Under the pieces are notes generated by a model. That model saw nothing but the letters and a program-made list of their open reading frames with translations, was not told the origin of the DNA and did no database searches. A DNA stretch of 64,000 bases from Parablautia intestinalis. GTDB taxonomy: Bacteria > Bacillota > Clostridia > Lachnospirales > Lachnospiraceae. The DNA is taken from the NCBI GenBank assembly GCA_003612395.1, contig RAYQ01000003.1, positions 1-64,000 on the forward strand, given 5' to 3'. Below, piece by piece: positions 39,452 through 49,686 of this stretch. Both the position numbers and the translations under genes were made by a program. The number at the start of each line of letters is the position of its first letter. Position 1 is the first letter of the stretch.

Positions 39452-41710
39452 CTACAATTCCATTAGTTTTTTCAATACATCCAACACTTCTTCTTTTGTA
39501 CAGATTCCAAACGAAACCAGCGTACGCATTGGCATGGAATCTACCAAAGCGTACTTTACATCTCCTGATAAAGCTTCATCCCCTCCATATTGACCGAAAA
39601 AAGCATAGGACTTGTTTTTCAGATATTCGCCGTATTTTACCGTCCTGTCATCGGCAGACAGTTCAGCCAGTGTGGTATTCAGATCCAGTTTTAACGGAAG
39701 CCTGATACTGGAATTTATCTGTACAGATTCGGACAGACAGATCTGCCGTGATGATGTCCCGACCATAACATCGTACTTCCCACTGGCCGCATACCAGTCC
39801 TTCAGGTCTGTGTTATACCAGGCAAAGCTTCTGTGATCCAGCGTCATGGTAACCGTTTTCGTCTCTCCCGGCTCCAATGTAACCTTTTCATAACCTTTCA
39901 GTTCTTTGTCCGGACGTCTGCAGGCACGGGTGTTGTCACGAATATATAACTGCACAACCTCTTTGCCCGCCACATTCCCGGTATTGGTGATATCAACGCT
40001 GACTGTCAGAGTCTCCTGATCTGTTATTTCCTGTCTGTCCAGCCTCAGATTGCTGTATGCAAATGTAGTATAGGACAGCCCATAGCCAAACGGGAACGCC
40101 ACCTGCATTTCCCTGGCGTCATAATAACGGTAGCCGACAAATACGCCTTCACTGTAAACCGTTTTCTCACTGTCTCCAAAAGTTAAATAGGAAGGGTTAT
40201 CGGCCAGCCTGCAGGGAATCGTTTCCGCCAGCTTTCCGGAAGGATTGACCTTGCCGTACAAGAGATTGACTTCTGCCTCACCCACGGCCTGTCCGCCTAA
40301 GTACGCCTCCATAAGCCCCTTTACATCTGACAGCCAAGGCATTTCTACCGGAGAGCCATTATGCAGGACGACTACCGTATTCGGCTGTGCCTTGATGATT
40401 TCCGCAATCAGGCGGTTCTGGCAGTCCGGAAGCCGCATATGCGACCGGTCATAACTCTCGGACTCAAAGCTCTCCGGCAGTCCTGCAAAGACTACCGCCT
40501 TATCCGCCCGGCGCGCCGCTTCGATTGCTTCTGCGGCAAGCGCTTCGTCATAGACATCCTGCTCAACGGAAAACCCTTCCGCATAGGTTACGTTTTCTGA
40601 AGCCTTCGCCATGTGGGAAACCGCCTCCAACGCGCTGCTGACACGAAAGCTGTTGATATGGGAACTGCCGCCGCCCTGGAAGCGCGGAGTTTTGGCAAAA
40701 CCGCCAATGAACGCTACCTTCTCCTTTTCCCCCAGCGGGAGCACTTCTTCATTTTTCAAAAGTACCATGGACTGCTCTGCAAGGCGGCGTGCAAAATCAT
40801 GATCCGCCTCCAACGTAAAAGGCTGTTCCCTCTTGTTATCCAGATAAAGAAACGAAATGCGCAAAATCCGCTCCACAGCACGATCCAATACGGCTTCCTC
40901 CAGGCTGCCGTCCTGCACGGCCTGAATAATCTCACGGTCCGTAACGCCTCCAGAGGAAGGCATTTCCAGTTCAAGGCCGGCCTTCAGCGCCAGGATCCTG
41001 TCATTGACTGCTCCCCAGTCGGACACCACATATCCTTCAAATCCCCATTCATCGCGAAGCACCTCCGTGAGCAGCCACGGGTCTTCCGAAGCATAGGTGC
41101 CGTTGATCCGGTTGTAAGAGCACATCACCGTATAAGGCTGGGATTTCTTTACGGCAGTCTCGAATGCCGGAAAATAAATCTCCCGCAATGTTCTTTCGTC
41201 AACTTCCGAGGAATTGCTCATACGGTTGAACTCCTGATTATTTGCGGCAAAATGTTTGATTGACGTGCCTACATGCTGCGACTGCACTCCATTGATAAAA
41301 GCTGCCGCAGTTTCCCCTGCAAGGTAAGGGTCTTCCGAATAATACTCGAAATTCCGCCCGCACAGAGGAGAACGCTTGATATTCACTGCGGGGCCAAGAA
41401 TGACAGATACATCGTTGGCCTGCGCCTCCTTTCCGATGACCTCGCCAAACTCTGTCATCAGTTCCCTGTCAAATGAGCATGCGGACAGGCATGCCGGCGG
41501 AAAGCATACAGCCTGGATGCTTCCATTTAACCCCAGATGATCTCCCTTTTCATCCTGTTTACGCAGTCCATGAGGGCCGTCGCTGACCATAACTTTAGGA
41601 ATCCCCAGTCGGTCAACACTTTTCAGGTACCAGAAATCAAAACCGGAACACATACCGGCTTTTTCTTCCAATGTCATTTCAGATATCAGTTCTTTTAAAT
41701 TACGTTCCAT
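39452..41710 (-). CDS. Glycoside hydrolase family 3 beta-glycosidase
   Basis: The 752-residue protein has the GH3 N-terminal barrel with the nucleophile aspartate in GYVVSDWGAV and upstream substrate-binding KHFAANNQE. The alpha/beta sandwich domain (KVAFIGGFAKTPRFQGGGSS) and a fibronectin-III-like domain (VSVDITNTGNVAGKEVVQLY) follow. There is no signal peptide, so it acts on an imported glycoside. About 80 C-terminal residues beyond the FnIII domain are usual in the BglB-type subgroup. It lies 34 bases before the oxidoreductase gene and 59 after the AraC gene. Confidence 0.9.
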   Translation of the reverse strand: MERNLKELISEMTLEEKAGMCSGFDFWYLKSVDRLGIPKVMVSDGPHGLRKQDEKGDHLGLNGSIQAVCFPPACLSACSFDRELMTEFGEVIGKEAQANDVSVILGPAVNIKRSPLCGRNFEYYSEDPYLAGETAAAFINGVQSQHVGTSIKHFAANNQEFNRMSNSSEVDERTLREIYFPAFETAVKKSQPYTVMCSYNRINGTYASEDPWLLTEVLRDEWGFEGYVVSDWGAVNDRILALKAGLELEMPSSGGVTDREIIQAVQDGSLEEAVLDRAVERILRISFLYLDNKREQPFTLEADHDFARRLAEQSMVLLKNEEVLPLGEKEKVAFIGGFAKTPRFQGGGSSHINSFRVSSALEAVSHMAKASENVTYAEGFSVEQDVYDEALAAEAIEAARRADKAVVFAGLPESFESESYDRSHMRLPDCQNRLIAEIIKAQPNTVVVLHNGSPVEMPWLSDVKGLMEAYLGGQAVGEAEVNLLYGKVNPSGKLAETIPCRLADNPSYLTFGDSEKTVYSEGVFVGYRYYDAREMQVAFPFGYGLSYTTFAYSNLRLDRQEITDQETLTVSVDITNTGNVAGKEVVQLYIRDNTRACRRPDKELKGYEKVTLEPGETKTVTMTLDHRSFAWYNTDLKDWYAASGKYDVMVGTSSRQICLSESVQINSSIRLPLKLDLNTTLAELSADDRTVKYGEYLKNKSYAFFGQYGGDEALSGDVKYALVDSMPMRTLVSFGICTKEEVLDVLKKLMEL

Positions 41711-41769
41711 AAATATACGCTCCTTGTATCATATAGTTATTATCTGACAATATACAGCCGGCAGGCCTT

Positions 41770-42960
41770 CTATCCTGACCGGAATTCTTTTTGCTTATAC
41801 ATATCCCGGTACTGCCTGGGCGTCATATTCATATACTGCTTGAATACACAGCCAAAGTGGCTCTGGGAATGGAAACACAGGTAGTCGCTGATTTCTGCCA
41901 GTCCGGCCTCCGAATACTTCAAAAGATTGGCCGCACGCTCTATCCTGAATTTCTGGATGTAATCCTGGACGCTTATACCCATATCTTTACGAAATATTCT
42001 GGATAGATGCCCCTGGCTGATTCCAATCGCATCTGCAATATCTTCAAGATATATTTTATTATGAAAATGTTTTTCAATATAATCTCTGCACTGTTCCGTA
42101 TAGACAGACATCCCCTTTTCTTTCTTTGTTTCCGCTACCAGCTTCGCAAATTCACAGACTATTTTTCCGCTGTACCCTTCCAGTTCATCTATGTCTGTGC
42201 ACTGGTCAATCCTGTTGATATAAACATCGCTTAATTGATAAGCGCTTGCCGGAGATACCCCGCCTTTCATAGCTTCTCTGGTCGAAAGGGCTACTGCCGC
42301 AATCGCAAGATTTTTATAGTGGTTCTTCTCCTTAAGGGAAAGGGTTCCAGTATTTCCCACCGGAGCGTTTATCCGCTCCCTCGCATCCTCCGGTCTGCCC
42401 TCCCTGATACATTCCATAATATAACATTCTTCAAGATAAGTATGGTGACATATTTCTTCATAAACACCCTGCATTTCCAAATCCGCCCTGTTGATTTCCT
42501 TCTGGATGATATTCTCCTTGGCAAGATTATTTTCCTTCAGGATTTCATCAATATCTCCCGCTATTCCATTTTCAATCTCATAGATTACAGCAGCAAAAGC
42601 GGCAATCCTGGAAAGTGTTGTCCTTAAAGGATACTTTTCTTCCTTTCGAGTAATCCCATAGCATTTATAAAAAGAATGAAGCCTCACAAAATCCATTTTG
42701 TTTGTGCATGCCGGCCCTGTCAGATAAAATCCTTTTTTTCCTTTTACACAAATAAAAAACAGTTCATTTTCATCCTTGTAAATAACAGGGAGTATCTGCC
42801 GCTCTGCTCTTTCTATCAGCAGCTTTGCCAGAAACGGCGCATGTATAAACGGACTTTCCTCTGGGAACGTACCAAAGCTCTTTTGAATTATTTCCTTATC
42901 TTCCGTATAAAAAATCGGAAGTTCCAAAAGCAGCTCCATTTTCTTCATCAATCCCCGCAT
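41770..42960 (-). CDS. AraC-family transcriptional regulator
   Basis: The 396-residue protein ends with two AraC helix-turn-helix motifs (FHNKIYLEDIADAIGISQGHL and LAEISDYLCFHSQSHFGCVF, then MTPRQYRDMYKQ). The first 280 residues are a helical sensor region, similar to that of other Firmicutes AraC regulators, without a cupin signature that I can see. GGGAGGAG precedes the ATG. It is embedded between the transporter and the GH3 gene and probably activates the operon in response to its substrate. Confidence 0.88.
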   Translation of the reverse strand: MRGLMKKMELLLELPIFYTEDKEIIQKSFGTFPEESPFIHAPFLAKLLIERAERQILPVIYKDENELFFICVKGKKGFYLTGPACTNKMDFVRLHSFYKCYGITRKEEKYPLRTTLSRIAAFAAVIYEIENGIAGDIDEILKENNLAKENIIQKEINRADLEMQGVYEEICHHTYLEECYIMECIREGRPEDARERINAPVGNTGTLSLKEKNHYKNLAIAAVALSTREAMKGGVSPASAYQLSDVYINRIDQCTDIDELEGYSGKIVCEFAKLVAETKKEKGMSVYTEQCRDYIEKHFHNKIYLEDIADAIGISQGHLSRIFRKDMGISVQDYIQKFRIERAANLLKYSEAGLAEISDYLCFHSQSHFGCVFKQYMNMTPRQYRDMYKQKEFRSG

Positions 42961-43027
42961 GCATTCTCCTCCCTGTCATCTTTGGCTTCTCGAACTAAAA
43001 AATTTCATTTCTCTGACAATCTTTGCA

Positions 43028-44467
43028 TTACGATTCTGACTTCACGGCTCTGCGGCTATCCAGGTCTGCGCGGATTTCCGGATATTTTTTATCCAAGTCA
43101 TATGGAAGCATTACAACAATCGCAATGATTCCGGAAATAATAGATATCCCGCTGAATGCAAAGTTAATCGCCATATGTGTCTTTGGATACACCTCCGCTA
43201 TCTTCTGGCCTGCAGCTACCGCACTGTCAAGTTTCGCAGCGTTATATCCTCCCCAGGTAAGGCAGGCTGAAACAGCAGCCGATGCAAAGGCAGATGCCAG
43301 CTTATTTAAGAAACCGGAAACAGCCGACTGTGTTCCGGCAAGGCACCTTCCACATTTCCACTCAGTATAATCAAAAACATCCGGCAACATTGAATAAAAC
43401 ATACCCGACCGGAAACCAAACCCAAACCCTATCAATCCCAGAGCTGCAGTTGCGACTGTACTGTTGGATGTAAAGAACAGGATGAAATAACCAATCAAAT
43501 CTACCACAGCCCCAAATTGTACGATCTTTGATTTATGGATTCCTTTTCCGTTCAAAAAGGCTGCAATCAACAAAGAAGGGATCCCAAGAATCGTCAAAAG
43601 TGATAATGCCATCGGCATAGCAGTTACATCTCCTACAACATAACTGTAATAATACTGCATTGCTCCATACATTCCCAGATAGCCTGCAAACATTACGAAG
43701 ATCAAAACCAGCAGCATGATATAATATTTATTTTTGAATACATCTCGCAGGTCTTGCAGAAACGTGGATTTCTCTACAGTTCGAGTAGGTGGATTGATTT
43801 CCACAATGCTAAACACACATATACACATAATAACGATCACCATAATGCCCAGAATAATATTCGTATTTCTGTATCCTGATGCCAACGCAGAACCTGTTGC
43901 ATCGGGCGATCCTGCAAAATAGTAAACCATAGGAATCACAAAAAGTGAAGATGTCAAGGATCCCAAAGTTGCAAACACCTGACGTGTTGTTGCAATTTTG
44001 GTACGTTCTGCCGGATTAGGCGACAAGGCCGTAACGATCGGCGTCAGAGGAATATTGACAAGTGTATATCCGAGTGAAAAGAATATATAGGTAACATATG
44101 CCCATGCCAACTTTGCCCCTGCCGACCAGCTTGTCGGTACAGAAAACAGAAGAATCATACCAATGGCCAATACCGGAGCACCAAAGAGTAACCATGGACG
44201 ATACCGTCCCATCTTTGTGTCGGTATGATCCAGTATAGCACCCACTATGTAGTCTGTGCCTGCATCAATAAACTTTGTCACTACGAACATAAAGCCTACT
44301 GCTCCCGCGGATAGTCCTGCACAATTAGTATAATAAAATAACAGGTATGTATTTGCCAGCAGATAGGCCAGATTGCAGGCGTAATCACTAATACCACACC
44401 CAATACGCTGCCTCCATTTGAAACTTGTTGTGTGATAATAACTTAATTCATGTTTTAATATCTGCAT
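43028..44467 (-). CDS. GPH-family (MelB-like) sugar/glycoside transporter
   Basis: The 479-residue protein has about twelve membrane helices. It carries the GPH signature near helix 2 (VTKFIDAGTDYIVGAILDHT) with MGRYRPWLLFGAP, matching the D-x-x-x-D and GRxRPW motifs of cation-coupled glycoside and glucuronide carriers. It should import the glycoside cleaved by the GH3 enzyme. It lies between the esterase and AraC genes in one operon. Confidence 0.88.
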   Translation of the reverse strand: MQILKHELSYYHTTSFKWRQRIGCGISDYACNLAYLLANTYLLFYYTNCAGLSAGAVGFMFVVTKFIDAGTDYIVGAILDHTDTKMGRYRPWLLFGAPVLAIGMILLFSVPTSWSAGAKLAWAYVTYIFFSLGYTLVNIPLTPIVTALSPNPAERTKIATTRQVFATLGSLTSSLFVIPMVYYFAGSPDATGSALASGYRNTNIILGIMVIVIMCICVFSIVEINPPTRTVEKSTFLQDLRDVFKNKYYIMLLVLIFVMFAGYLGMYGAMQYYYSYVVGDVTAMPMALSLLTILGIPSLLIAAFLNGKGIHKSKIVQFGAVVDLIGYFILFFTSNSTVATAALGLIGFGFGFRSGMFYSMLPDVFDYTEWKCGRCLAGTQSAVSGFLNKLASAFASAAVSACLTWGGYNAAKLDSAVAAGQKIAEVYPKTHMAINFAFSGISIISGIIAIVVMLPYDLDKKYPEIRADLDSRRAVKSES

Positions 44468-44547
44468 ATTTTTCTCTCCTTAATTATGTTGCTTGTTAGA
44501 CTATTTTTCTTAAAAAAGATTTCCTTTACTTTTGTCAAACCTCAGAA

Positions 44548-46110
44548 TCAGTGCTGTATTTTTTCTGTATTTTCATACATTATCCTTTCAAATACCGGTC
44601 CCATATATTTTGCAAGCAAAGGGATCAGTTTTGCATCATGGTTGCATCGAAGTTGTGTATTTTTACCAAATACCATAGTCTGTTCTTCCTCCGGTGTACT
44701 TGCCGGCCAGTAAGGTATGCCCTCATGGTTTGGCTTCCCCGTTCTGGCAAATGCGATCACACTGTTAAAAATCTGTGCCTCCAGATTTTCTGTCACGCCC
44801 CGCTCCTGTGTCACGGGAACTAATTCCGTATTATGGAATACATAAGGGATATCCGCACAATGCCACGGCGCACTTCCGCCATTGACAGGCAAGTCTAAGT
44901 TGAATAAATACGAATAAGTAAATTGATTTATGGCGCTGCGCTGCCGGATATACTGTTGTGTAGGCAAACGGAACAGAAAGTCCAAAGACAACATTTCTAC
45001 CGGATTCCGCTTCGGATACGCTGCCTGAAATAAGGGAACAAGTTCCTCTGCTGCTTTTTCTCCTGCCGTCTGTCTTACAATCTGAATTCCCTCCTCACGT
45101 GTCAGTCTGTTTTTATCATAGGTACAAGGTATAATTCCTGAGAATTCTCCGTAAACTGTTCCTACTAACAGAGGGATATGTGCCGTTTCCATGCGAAATC
45201 CGCTCTCATTCGGGGTTCCTTTATAAAACGCATTAGGATGTGGGGTACAGCCCAAATATTTTCCTTCTGCTGCAAGCTCCGGCTTCACATGCAGATAAGC
45301 TTTTGCCATACTTTCATAGGATATGGTTTCCAATTCCCGTATGTCGCCGTCAATCCCCAGTTCTGCCATCAACGCAATGGCAAGGTCTTCTCCGTTTCCT
45401 TTGCTGTCTCCCATAATGGTCTCAGCAACACCGCTCATATTAATTCCTTTCGCAAACAGACCGTCGGCTTTGGGTGTCTGCAAAAGGGTCGTTATTTTTG
45501 CTCCGCCTCCCGATTGTCCAAAAAGCGTCACATTTTCCGGATCACCGCCAAAATTTGCAATATTATCCCGAATCCACTGTAAGGCCATAATAATATCATC
45601 GGTTCCTGCATTCCCGGAATTCGCATACTCGCTCCCATAGGCCGACAGGTCAAAATACCCCAGCAGATTTAAACGGTGGTTGATTGAGACAACCACTACC
45701 TGCCCAATACGGCACATATTTTCTCCTTCATATGCTATGTTCTCAATCGCTGAACCCGCCTCAAAGCCTCCGCCGTGCAGCCACACCATAACCGGGCGTT
45801 TCTCTCCGTCACATGCCGGAGTCCATACGTTCAAATTCTGGCATTCCTCGTTCATGATCCAATATCGATGCGGTATATTTAATTCGCCATAAGGTTTCGG
45901 AAGTTCTAAAAGCGGGCATACATATCCATAACTGGTCGCCTCAAATATCCCGTCCCACCGCTCCACTGGTTCCGGTGCATGAAAACGTCTTGCCTTCGCA
46001 TAAGGAATACCTTTAAAAATAGTAATACCATCATACTCATACCCTCTGACTTTTCCAGATTTTGTCTCTGCAATTGCTCTATCCGGAGCATATATAAAAC
46101 AATGTTCCAT
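44548..46110 (-). CDS. Type-B carboxylesterase
   Basis: The 520-residue alpha/beta hydrolase has the nucleophile elbow FGQSGGGAK, the oxyanion-hole region VWLHGGGFEAGS and an N-terminal SGKVRGYEYDGITIFKGIPY, all features of type-B carboxylesterases. A histidine in SAPWHCADIPYVF fits the catalytic base. No signal peptide, so it is cytoplasmic. Next to a SGNH esterase and a GH3 enzyme it would remove acyl groups from an imported, esterified glycoside. It lies 15 bases after the SGNH gene. Confidence 0.87.
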   Translation of the reverse strand: MEHCFIYAPDRAIAETKSGKVRGYEYDGITIFKGIPYAKARRFHAPEPVERWDGIFEATSYGYVCPLLELPKPYGELNIPHRYWIMNEECQNLNVWTPACDGEKRPVMVWLHGGGFEAGSAIENIAYEGENMCRIGQVVVVSINHRLNLLGYFDLSAYGSEYANSGNAGTDDIIMALQWIRDNIANFGGDPENVTLFGQSGGGAKITTLLQTPKADGLFAKGINMSGVAETIMGDSKGNGEDLAIALMAELGIDGDIRELETISYESMAKAYLHVKPELAAEGKYLGCTPHPNAFYKGTPNESGFRMETAHIPLLVGTVYGEFSGIIPCTYDKNRLTREEGIQIVRQTAGEKAAEELVPLFQAAYPKRNPVEMLSLDFLFRLPTQQYIRQRSAINQFTYSYLFNLDLPVNGGSAPWHCADIPYVFHNTELVPVTQERGVTENLEAQIFNSVIAFARTGKPNHEGIPYWPASTPEEEQTMVFGKNTQLRCNHDAKLIPLLAKYMGPVFERIMYENTEKIQH

Positions 46111-46125
46111 AAATTTATTCCCCCG

Positions 46126-46788
46126 TTATAAATACTTCATTAAACACTTCGATACTACGCGATATCCTGACTCATTAGGATGACATCCATCATCGCTATA
46201 TGTGGGTTTCATTGTGTTATCTTCAAGTCTCAATTTAGAATGCACGTCCACATAAGTACACTCATATTTCTTGCACATTTCGCGAATCTTTTCATTTAAA
46301 TCTACAATATTTTGCGCAAGTCCCCCAAGCGGAAATATCATACCCTTATTTTTTTTGTTCTTTGCCGCATCATACCCTGGATATATGGACTGGCAAATAA
46401 TAGGAATATTACCACATTTGTTTCTAAGCCGCATAAGAAGCATTTCATAACATTCCGCTGTTTCTTGTGGTGTTTTCTTAACATTCATCATATCGTTAAT
46501 TCCAACTAACAAAATAACTTTCGATGGATGCGCCCCACATACTGATACATCTATTCGGTTAATCAAATCAGTAACTGTATTGCCAGAAATTCCGCGGTTG
46601 ATTGCATTCTTTCCCGGATAGAATTTTTCCAAATCACATCGATCGGTAATAGAATCACCAAAAAAAACAATGGGATTACCTTGGATATTAGCATTTTCCT
46701 TTTTAAACTTCTTTCTTTTCTTTCGATTAAAAATTTCAAAATAGAAGTCAAGAAGCACTGTAGAGTTTTTTGTTTCCATTTTACACAT
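46126..46788 (-). CDS. SGNH/GDSL-type esterase
   Basis: The 220-residue protein shows all four SGNH blocks. FFGDSITDRCD carries the serine, RGISGNTVTD the glycine, LVGINDMMN the asparagine, and DGCHPNESGY the Asp-x-x-His pair. No signal peptide. It should be an acyl esterase, working with the carboxylesterase. The start used follows GGAGGTGCTT and overlaps the deacetylase stop by 8 bases; a longer frame upstream is not needed. Confidence 0.87.
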   Translation of the reverse strand: MCKMETKNSTVLLDFYFEIFNRKKRKKFKKENANIQGNPIVFFGDSITDRCDLEKFYPGKNAINRGISGNTVTDLINRIDVSVCGAHPSKVILLVGINDMMNVKKTPQETAECYEMLLMRLRNKCGNIPIICQSIYPGYDAAKNKKNKGMIFPLGGLAQNIVDLNEKIREMCKKYECTYVDVHSKLRLEDNTMKPTYSDDGCHPNESGYRVVSKCLMKYL

Positions 46789-47548
46789 AAGCACCTCCAT
46801 TCGTGTGGTATCGGAAAGCATCCCCCGTAGAGCAGCAGAGAATGTCCTCCCGGCTGGCTACCATGTCACATATTCTCTGAAACATATCAAAATTGCATTC
46901 TTTTGTATTAAAATCCAACTCATATCCATGTGCAAACATAAGAAAAATCTGGTCCTCTTCTGACTCCGACTCGACAAATTTCTGCATTACTGCAAGCGTA
47001 TTTTTCTTAGCAATCCATCCTGTTACCGGAAGTTCCATGGAGTCCTCAGGAAAGCGGAAGTCCTTTGCCATCTGCATGGTTCTTGCATATTGAATGCCAA
47101 TTTCCCTCAGCAGCTTTTTTGTTCTCTCATTTCTCCGTCCAAATGGGTACGCAAATCCCACAACTGGCTGTTGAAATATTTCTCCCATAACTCTTTGATC
47201 TTCTTCCACCTGCCACCTGCTTTCCATTGGAGCCAATTTTGTCAAATCCACATGATCTGCAGTATGTGAAGCCACCTCAAATCCGCCATATACTTGTTCA
47301 ATTTCGTCCTCTGGAATTCGGTAGTGTATACTGTATTTCAATATCGTCTTTTTATCAGCATTATACTTTGATTGCGGGATTTCCTTTACACCCAAATTTC
47401 CAATACGTCCGATCATCTGCCTCTTGCCAAACAAGCCACTGTTTAAATTAAAGGTTGCTCCCATGTTACAGGATTTCAGGATACGGATGATTTCTTTGTC
47501 CTCTTCAAGCCCATCATCAAAATTCCATGTAAAAAACTTCTTTCCCAT
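46781..47548 (-). CDS. Polysaccharide deacetylase (NodB-like) family protein
   Basis: The 255-residue protein contains a NodB-type catalytic site. WNFDDGLEED (variant of TFDDG) supplies aspartates, VASHTADHVDLT the HxxxH metal pair, and VGFAYPFGRRN the RxxYP-like motif. It would remove N- or O-acetyl groups. It is the first gene of the operon and has no signal peptide, so it probably acts on imported substrate rather than the cell wall. Confidence 0.83.
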   Translation of the reverse strand: MGKKFFTWNFDDGLEEDKEIIRILKSCNMGATFNLNSGLFGKRQMIGRIGNLGVKEIPQSKYNADKKTILKYSIHYRIPEDEIEQVYGGFEVASHTADHVDLTKLAPMESRWQVEEDQRVMGEIFQQPVVGFAYPFGRRNERTKKLLREIGIQYARTMQMAKDFRFPEDSMELPVTGWIAKKNTLAVMQKFVESESEEDQIFLMFAHGYELDFNTKECNFDMFQRICDMVASREDILCCSTGDAFRYHTNGGAYV

Positions 47549-47971
47549 TTCAACTCCTTTGCATTATTGATATATTCCCGGAATCTTTGCCCTCTTTTCT
47601 TCCCTCACTTTCTATTCAAGAATACTTGATAAACCTCTCATAAATCTGGAATTCTGCAACTTTGATTAAAAAGTATCTTTTTTGATTGGAGTCAATTTTT
47701 ATGTTTCCTAATAAATTCGAGGAAAACCCCATTCATTAAAATTCCGAGGAACTATTAACATTTTGAAGTGCTAATATTATTTAAAGTATATCTGATGCCT
47801 TAAAACCAACACGTCATTTTCCTGATAATTTTATCAAAATCCAAACATTATTTTTATAAAGCACTTTACGCTCTAAAAAAGTCCCGGAAACACCATCTGA
47901 TAAAAGACAGAAAGCATAAATTTTCAACAGTCTTTTCGCATAGCGTTATGGGCATTATTGTAAATGAAAAT
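47549..47971. other. Intergenic region upstream of the glycoside operon
   Basis: About 420 AT-rich bases with no convincing reading frame, hairpin or repeat. The operon promoter and any AraC site should lie near its left end, but I could not pick a clear -35/-10 pair. Confidence 0.4.
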
Positions 47972-49282
47972 TTATTGGTAAACTAATTTACTTGCCTTAC
48001 TCAATCCAACAGCAAACACAAGTGATACAATCTCTGCAACAAAAGGCGCAACCCAAATTGAATCACTTCCAAAAAGCAAAGGAATACAAAAAATAGCAAG
48101 CGCTTTCACGATGATCCCCCTGCTGACTGCAATGGCATTTGCTGCCCCTGTTCTTTTGGTGGAGAAAAAAAATGCTGTATAAATCAGGTTCAGGGCCATA
48201 GGTATAAAGGACAGGCTAAAAAGCGGCAAAGCTGCCGATGCTGTCCGTACAAGGTCCGCGTCCCGGTTGAAGATGCGGATTACAGGTTTATCAAAGAAAA
48301 ACAGCACTCCATAAATCAAAACCGCCAAAATGCAGTTAATGATAATTCCACAGCGGAAATACCAGTTCATTTCATCTGTATCCTGTTTGCCGTAACAATG
48401 TCCCCAGAGGGGCTGTATGCCTTGCGCCACGCCGGATAAGATTGCATTTGCAAGGGAATAGATAAAGCTCAAAACGCTAAAGGTTGATACGCCGATATCC
48501 CCAACCAGTCTTGTCAGCATAAGGTTATAGCAAAGTGCCGTAACAGGGGTTGTAAGTTGTGTGACTGCCTCCGGCACACCGCGCTTGCAGATTTTTTTCA
48601 TCAGGCCTAAATCCATTTTGAATGGCTTAATCCTAAGCCTTCCCCTTTTCAGTACAAAATGGGAAAGCAAAACAAAAACGGAAAGCACCTGCCCTAAACC
48701 GGACGCAACCGCCGCTCCGATAACGCCCATACCAAAGGGAAAGATAAACAGCCAGTCTAAAAAAATATTTGCTATTGCCCCTGTACACATACCAATGAAG
48801 GAAATTGTTGGAGAGCCGTCATTTCTGACAAATACGGAAAGACAGTTACTCATGAGCATAGGAATGGAAAAAGCAGAATAATAGAACAAATACTGTGCTG
48901 ACATTTCACGCATTTCCGCACTCAACCCTCTTGCACCGCTTAAGTTGACAATCTGCTGGGAAAATACCATCCCCACAGCTGTCAGCAAAACAGAAAGCAG
49001 TATGGTCAATGAAAAGGCTGTCATAAAAGCGTGATTTGCCCCCTCATTATCTTCCCGCCCCATTCGGATAGCAACAACAGTTGCGCCGCCCATAGGAAAC
49101 ATGGCGGCAATGGCAACGACGAATGTAATAAATGGCACGCCGATATTGACAGCACCCAGAGCAGCAGAACCGATGCCCTGCCCAACAAAAATACCGTCAA
49201 TAACATTGTAAAGATAGGTTACAAACAGTCCGCCCAATGCTGGGAAAATGTAACCAAACAAAGATTTTGTTTTTGCGTTCAT
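47972..49282 (-). CDS. MATE-family multidrug/Na+ antiporter
   Basis: The 436-residue protein has about twelve helices in two similar halves (FPALGGLFVTYLYNVIDGIF near the start and MFPMGGATVVAIRMGRED). It should extrude cationic drugs or metabolites in exchange for Na+ or H+. The ATG follows GGAGGTAACGTT. A leader with mutually exclusive hairpins lies directly upstream, suggesting attenuation by a translational or ligand signal. Confidence 0.87.
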   Translation of the reverse strand: MNAKTKSLFGYIFPALGGLFVTYLYNVIDGIFVGQGIGSAALGAVNIGVPFITFVVAIAAMFPMGGATVVAIRMGREDNEGANHAFMTAFSLTILLSVLLTAVGMVFSQQIVNLSGARGLSAEMREMSAQYLFYYSAFSIPMLMSNCLSVFVRNDGSPTISFIGMCTGAIANIFLDWLFIFPFGMGVIGAAVASGLGQVLSVFVLLSHFVLKRGRLRIKPFKMDLGLMKKICKRGVPEAVTQLTTPVTALCYNLMLTRLVGDIGVSTFSVLSFIYSLANAILSGVAQGIQPLWGHCYGKQDTDEMNWYFRCGIIINCILAVLIYGVLFFFDKPVIRIFNRDADLVRTASAALPLFSLSFIPMALNLIYTAFFFSTKRTGAANAIAVSRGIIVKALAIFCIPLLFGSDSIWVAPFVAEIVSLVFAVGLSKASKLVYQ

Positions 49283-49302
49283 AACGTTACCTCCATAAAG
49301 GA

Positions 49303-49378
49303 AGCGGAATAAAGCATTTTCAGCTTTACCCCGCCGTATAAAAGAAAAGCGGGATAAAGCCCTGAATGGTCTTATCCC
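49303..49378 (-). promoter_or_regulatory. Attenuator-like leader of the MATE gene
   Basis: Minus strand: GGGATAA pairs with TTATCCC, CCCGC can pair with GCGGG, and GCGG..TAAAGC pairs with GCTTTA..CCGC just before the start region. The first two pairings are mutually exclusive because TTATCCC overlaps CCCGC. No aptamer family was recognised. Confidence 0.5.
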
Positions 49379-49475
49379 ACTTCAACAATCTTATTTGATT
49401 GCAAGTCCTCTGACAAGCAACTGTATTCTATCATAAGATAATTTCAAAGTCAACGAAATAATTGATGTATGATGG

Positions 49476-49665
49476 CATGTCCCTAAAAGCACACGGAAAT
49501 AATGTAACTCTGAAAGCTATGTAGTGCCGAAAGTGCCGTTTACGGGCTTTCCCGGCTTTCCGTGTCCGTATCTGCCGGGGAAGGAGACACCCTGACAAAT
49601 AATGACAATATCTCCCATATTTCAACAACATTTGCATACAAACAGGCGAAACTCCAAACGATTTA
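49476..49665. repeat. Left fragment of the cassette C constant block
   Basis: The 190 bases match 31555-31745 with minor changes (GCACACGGAAATAATGTAACT to ACAAACAGGCGAAACT). The match stops where the Fic/nuclease operon begins and resumes at 52089 with a second ACAAACAGGCGAAACT. Confidence 0.7.
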
Positions 49666-49686
49666 ACAGTCTTGATATTATTGGGT

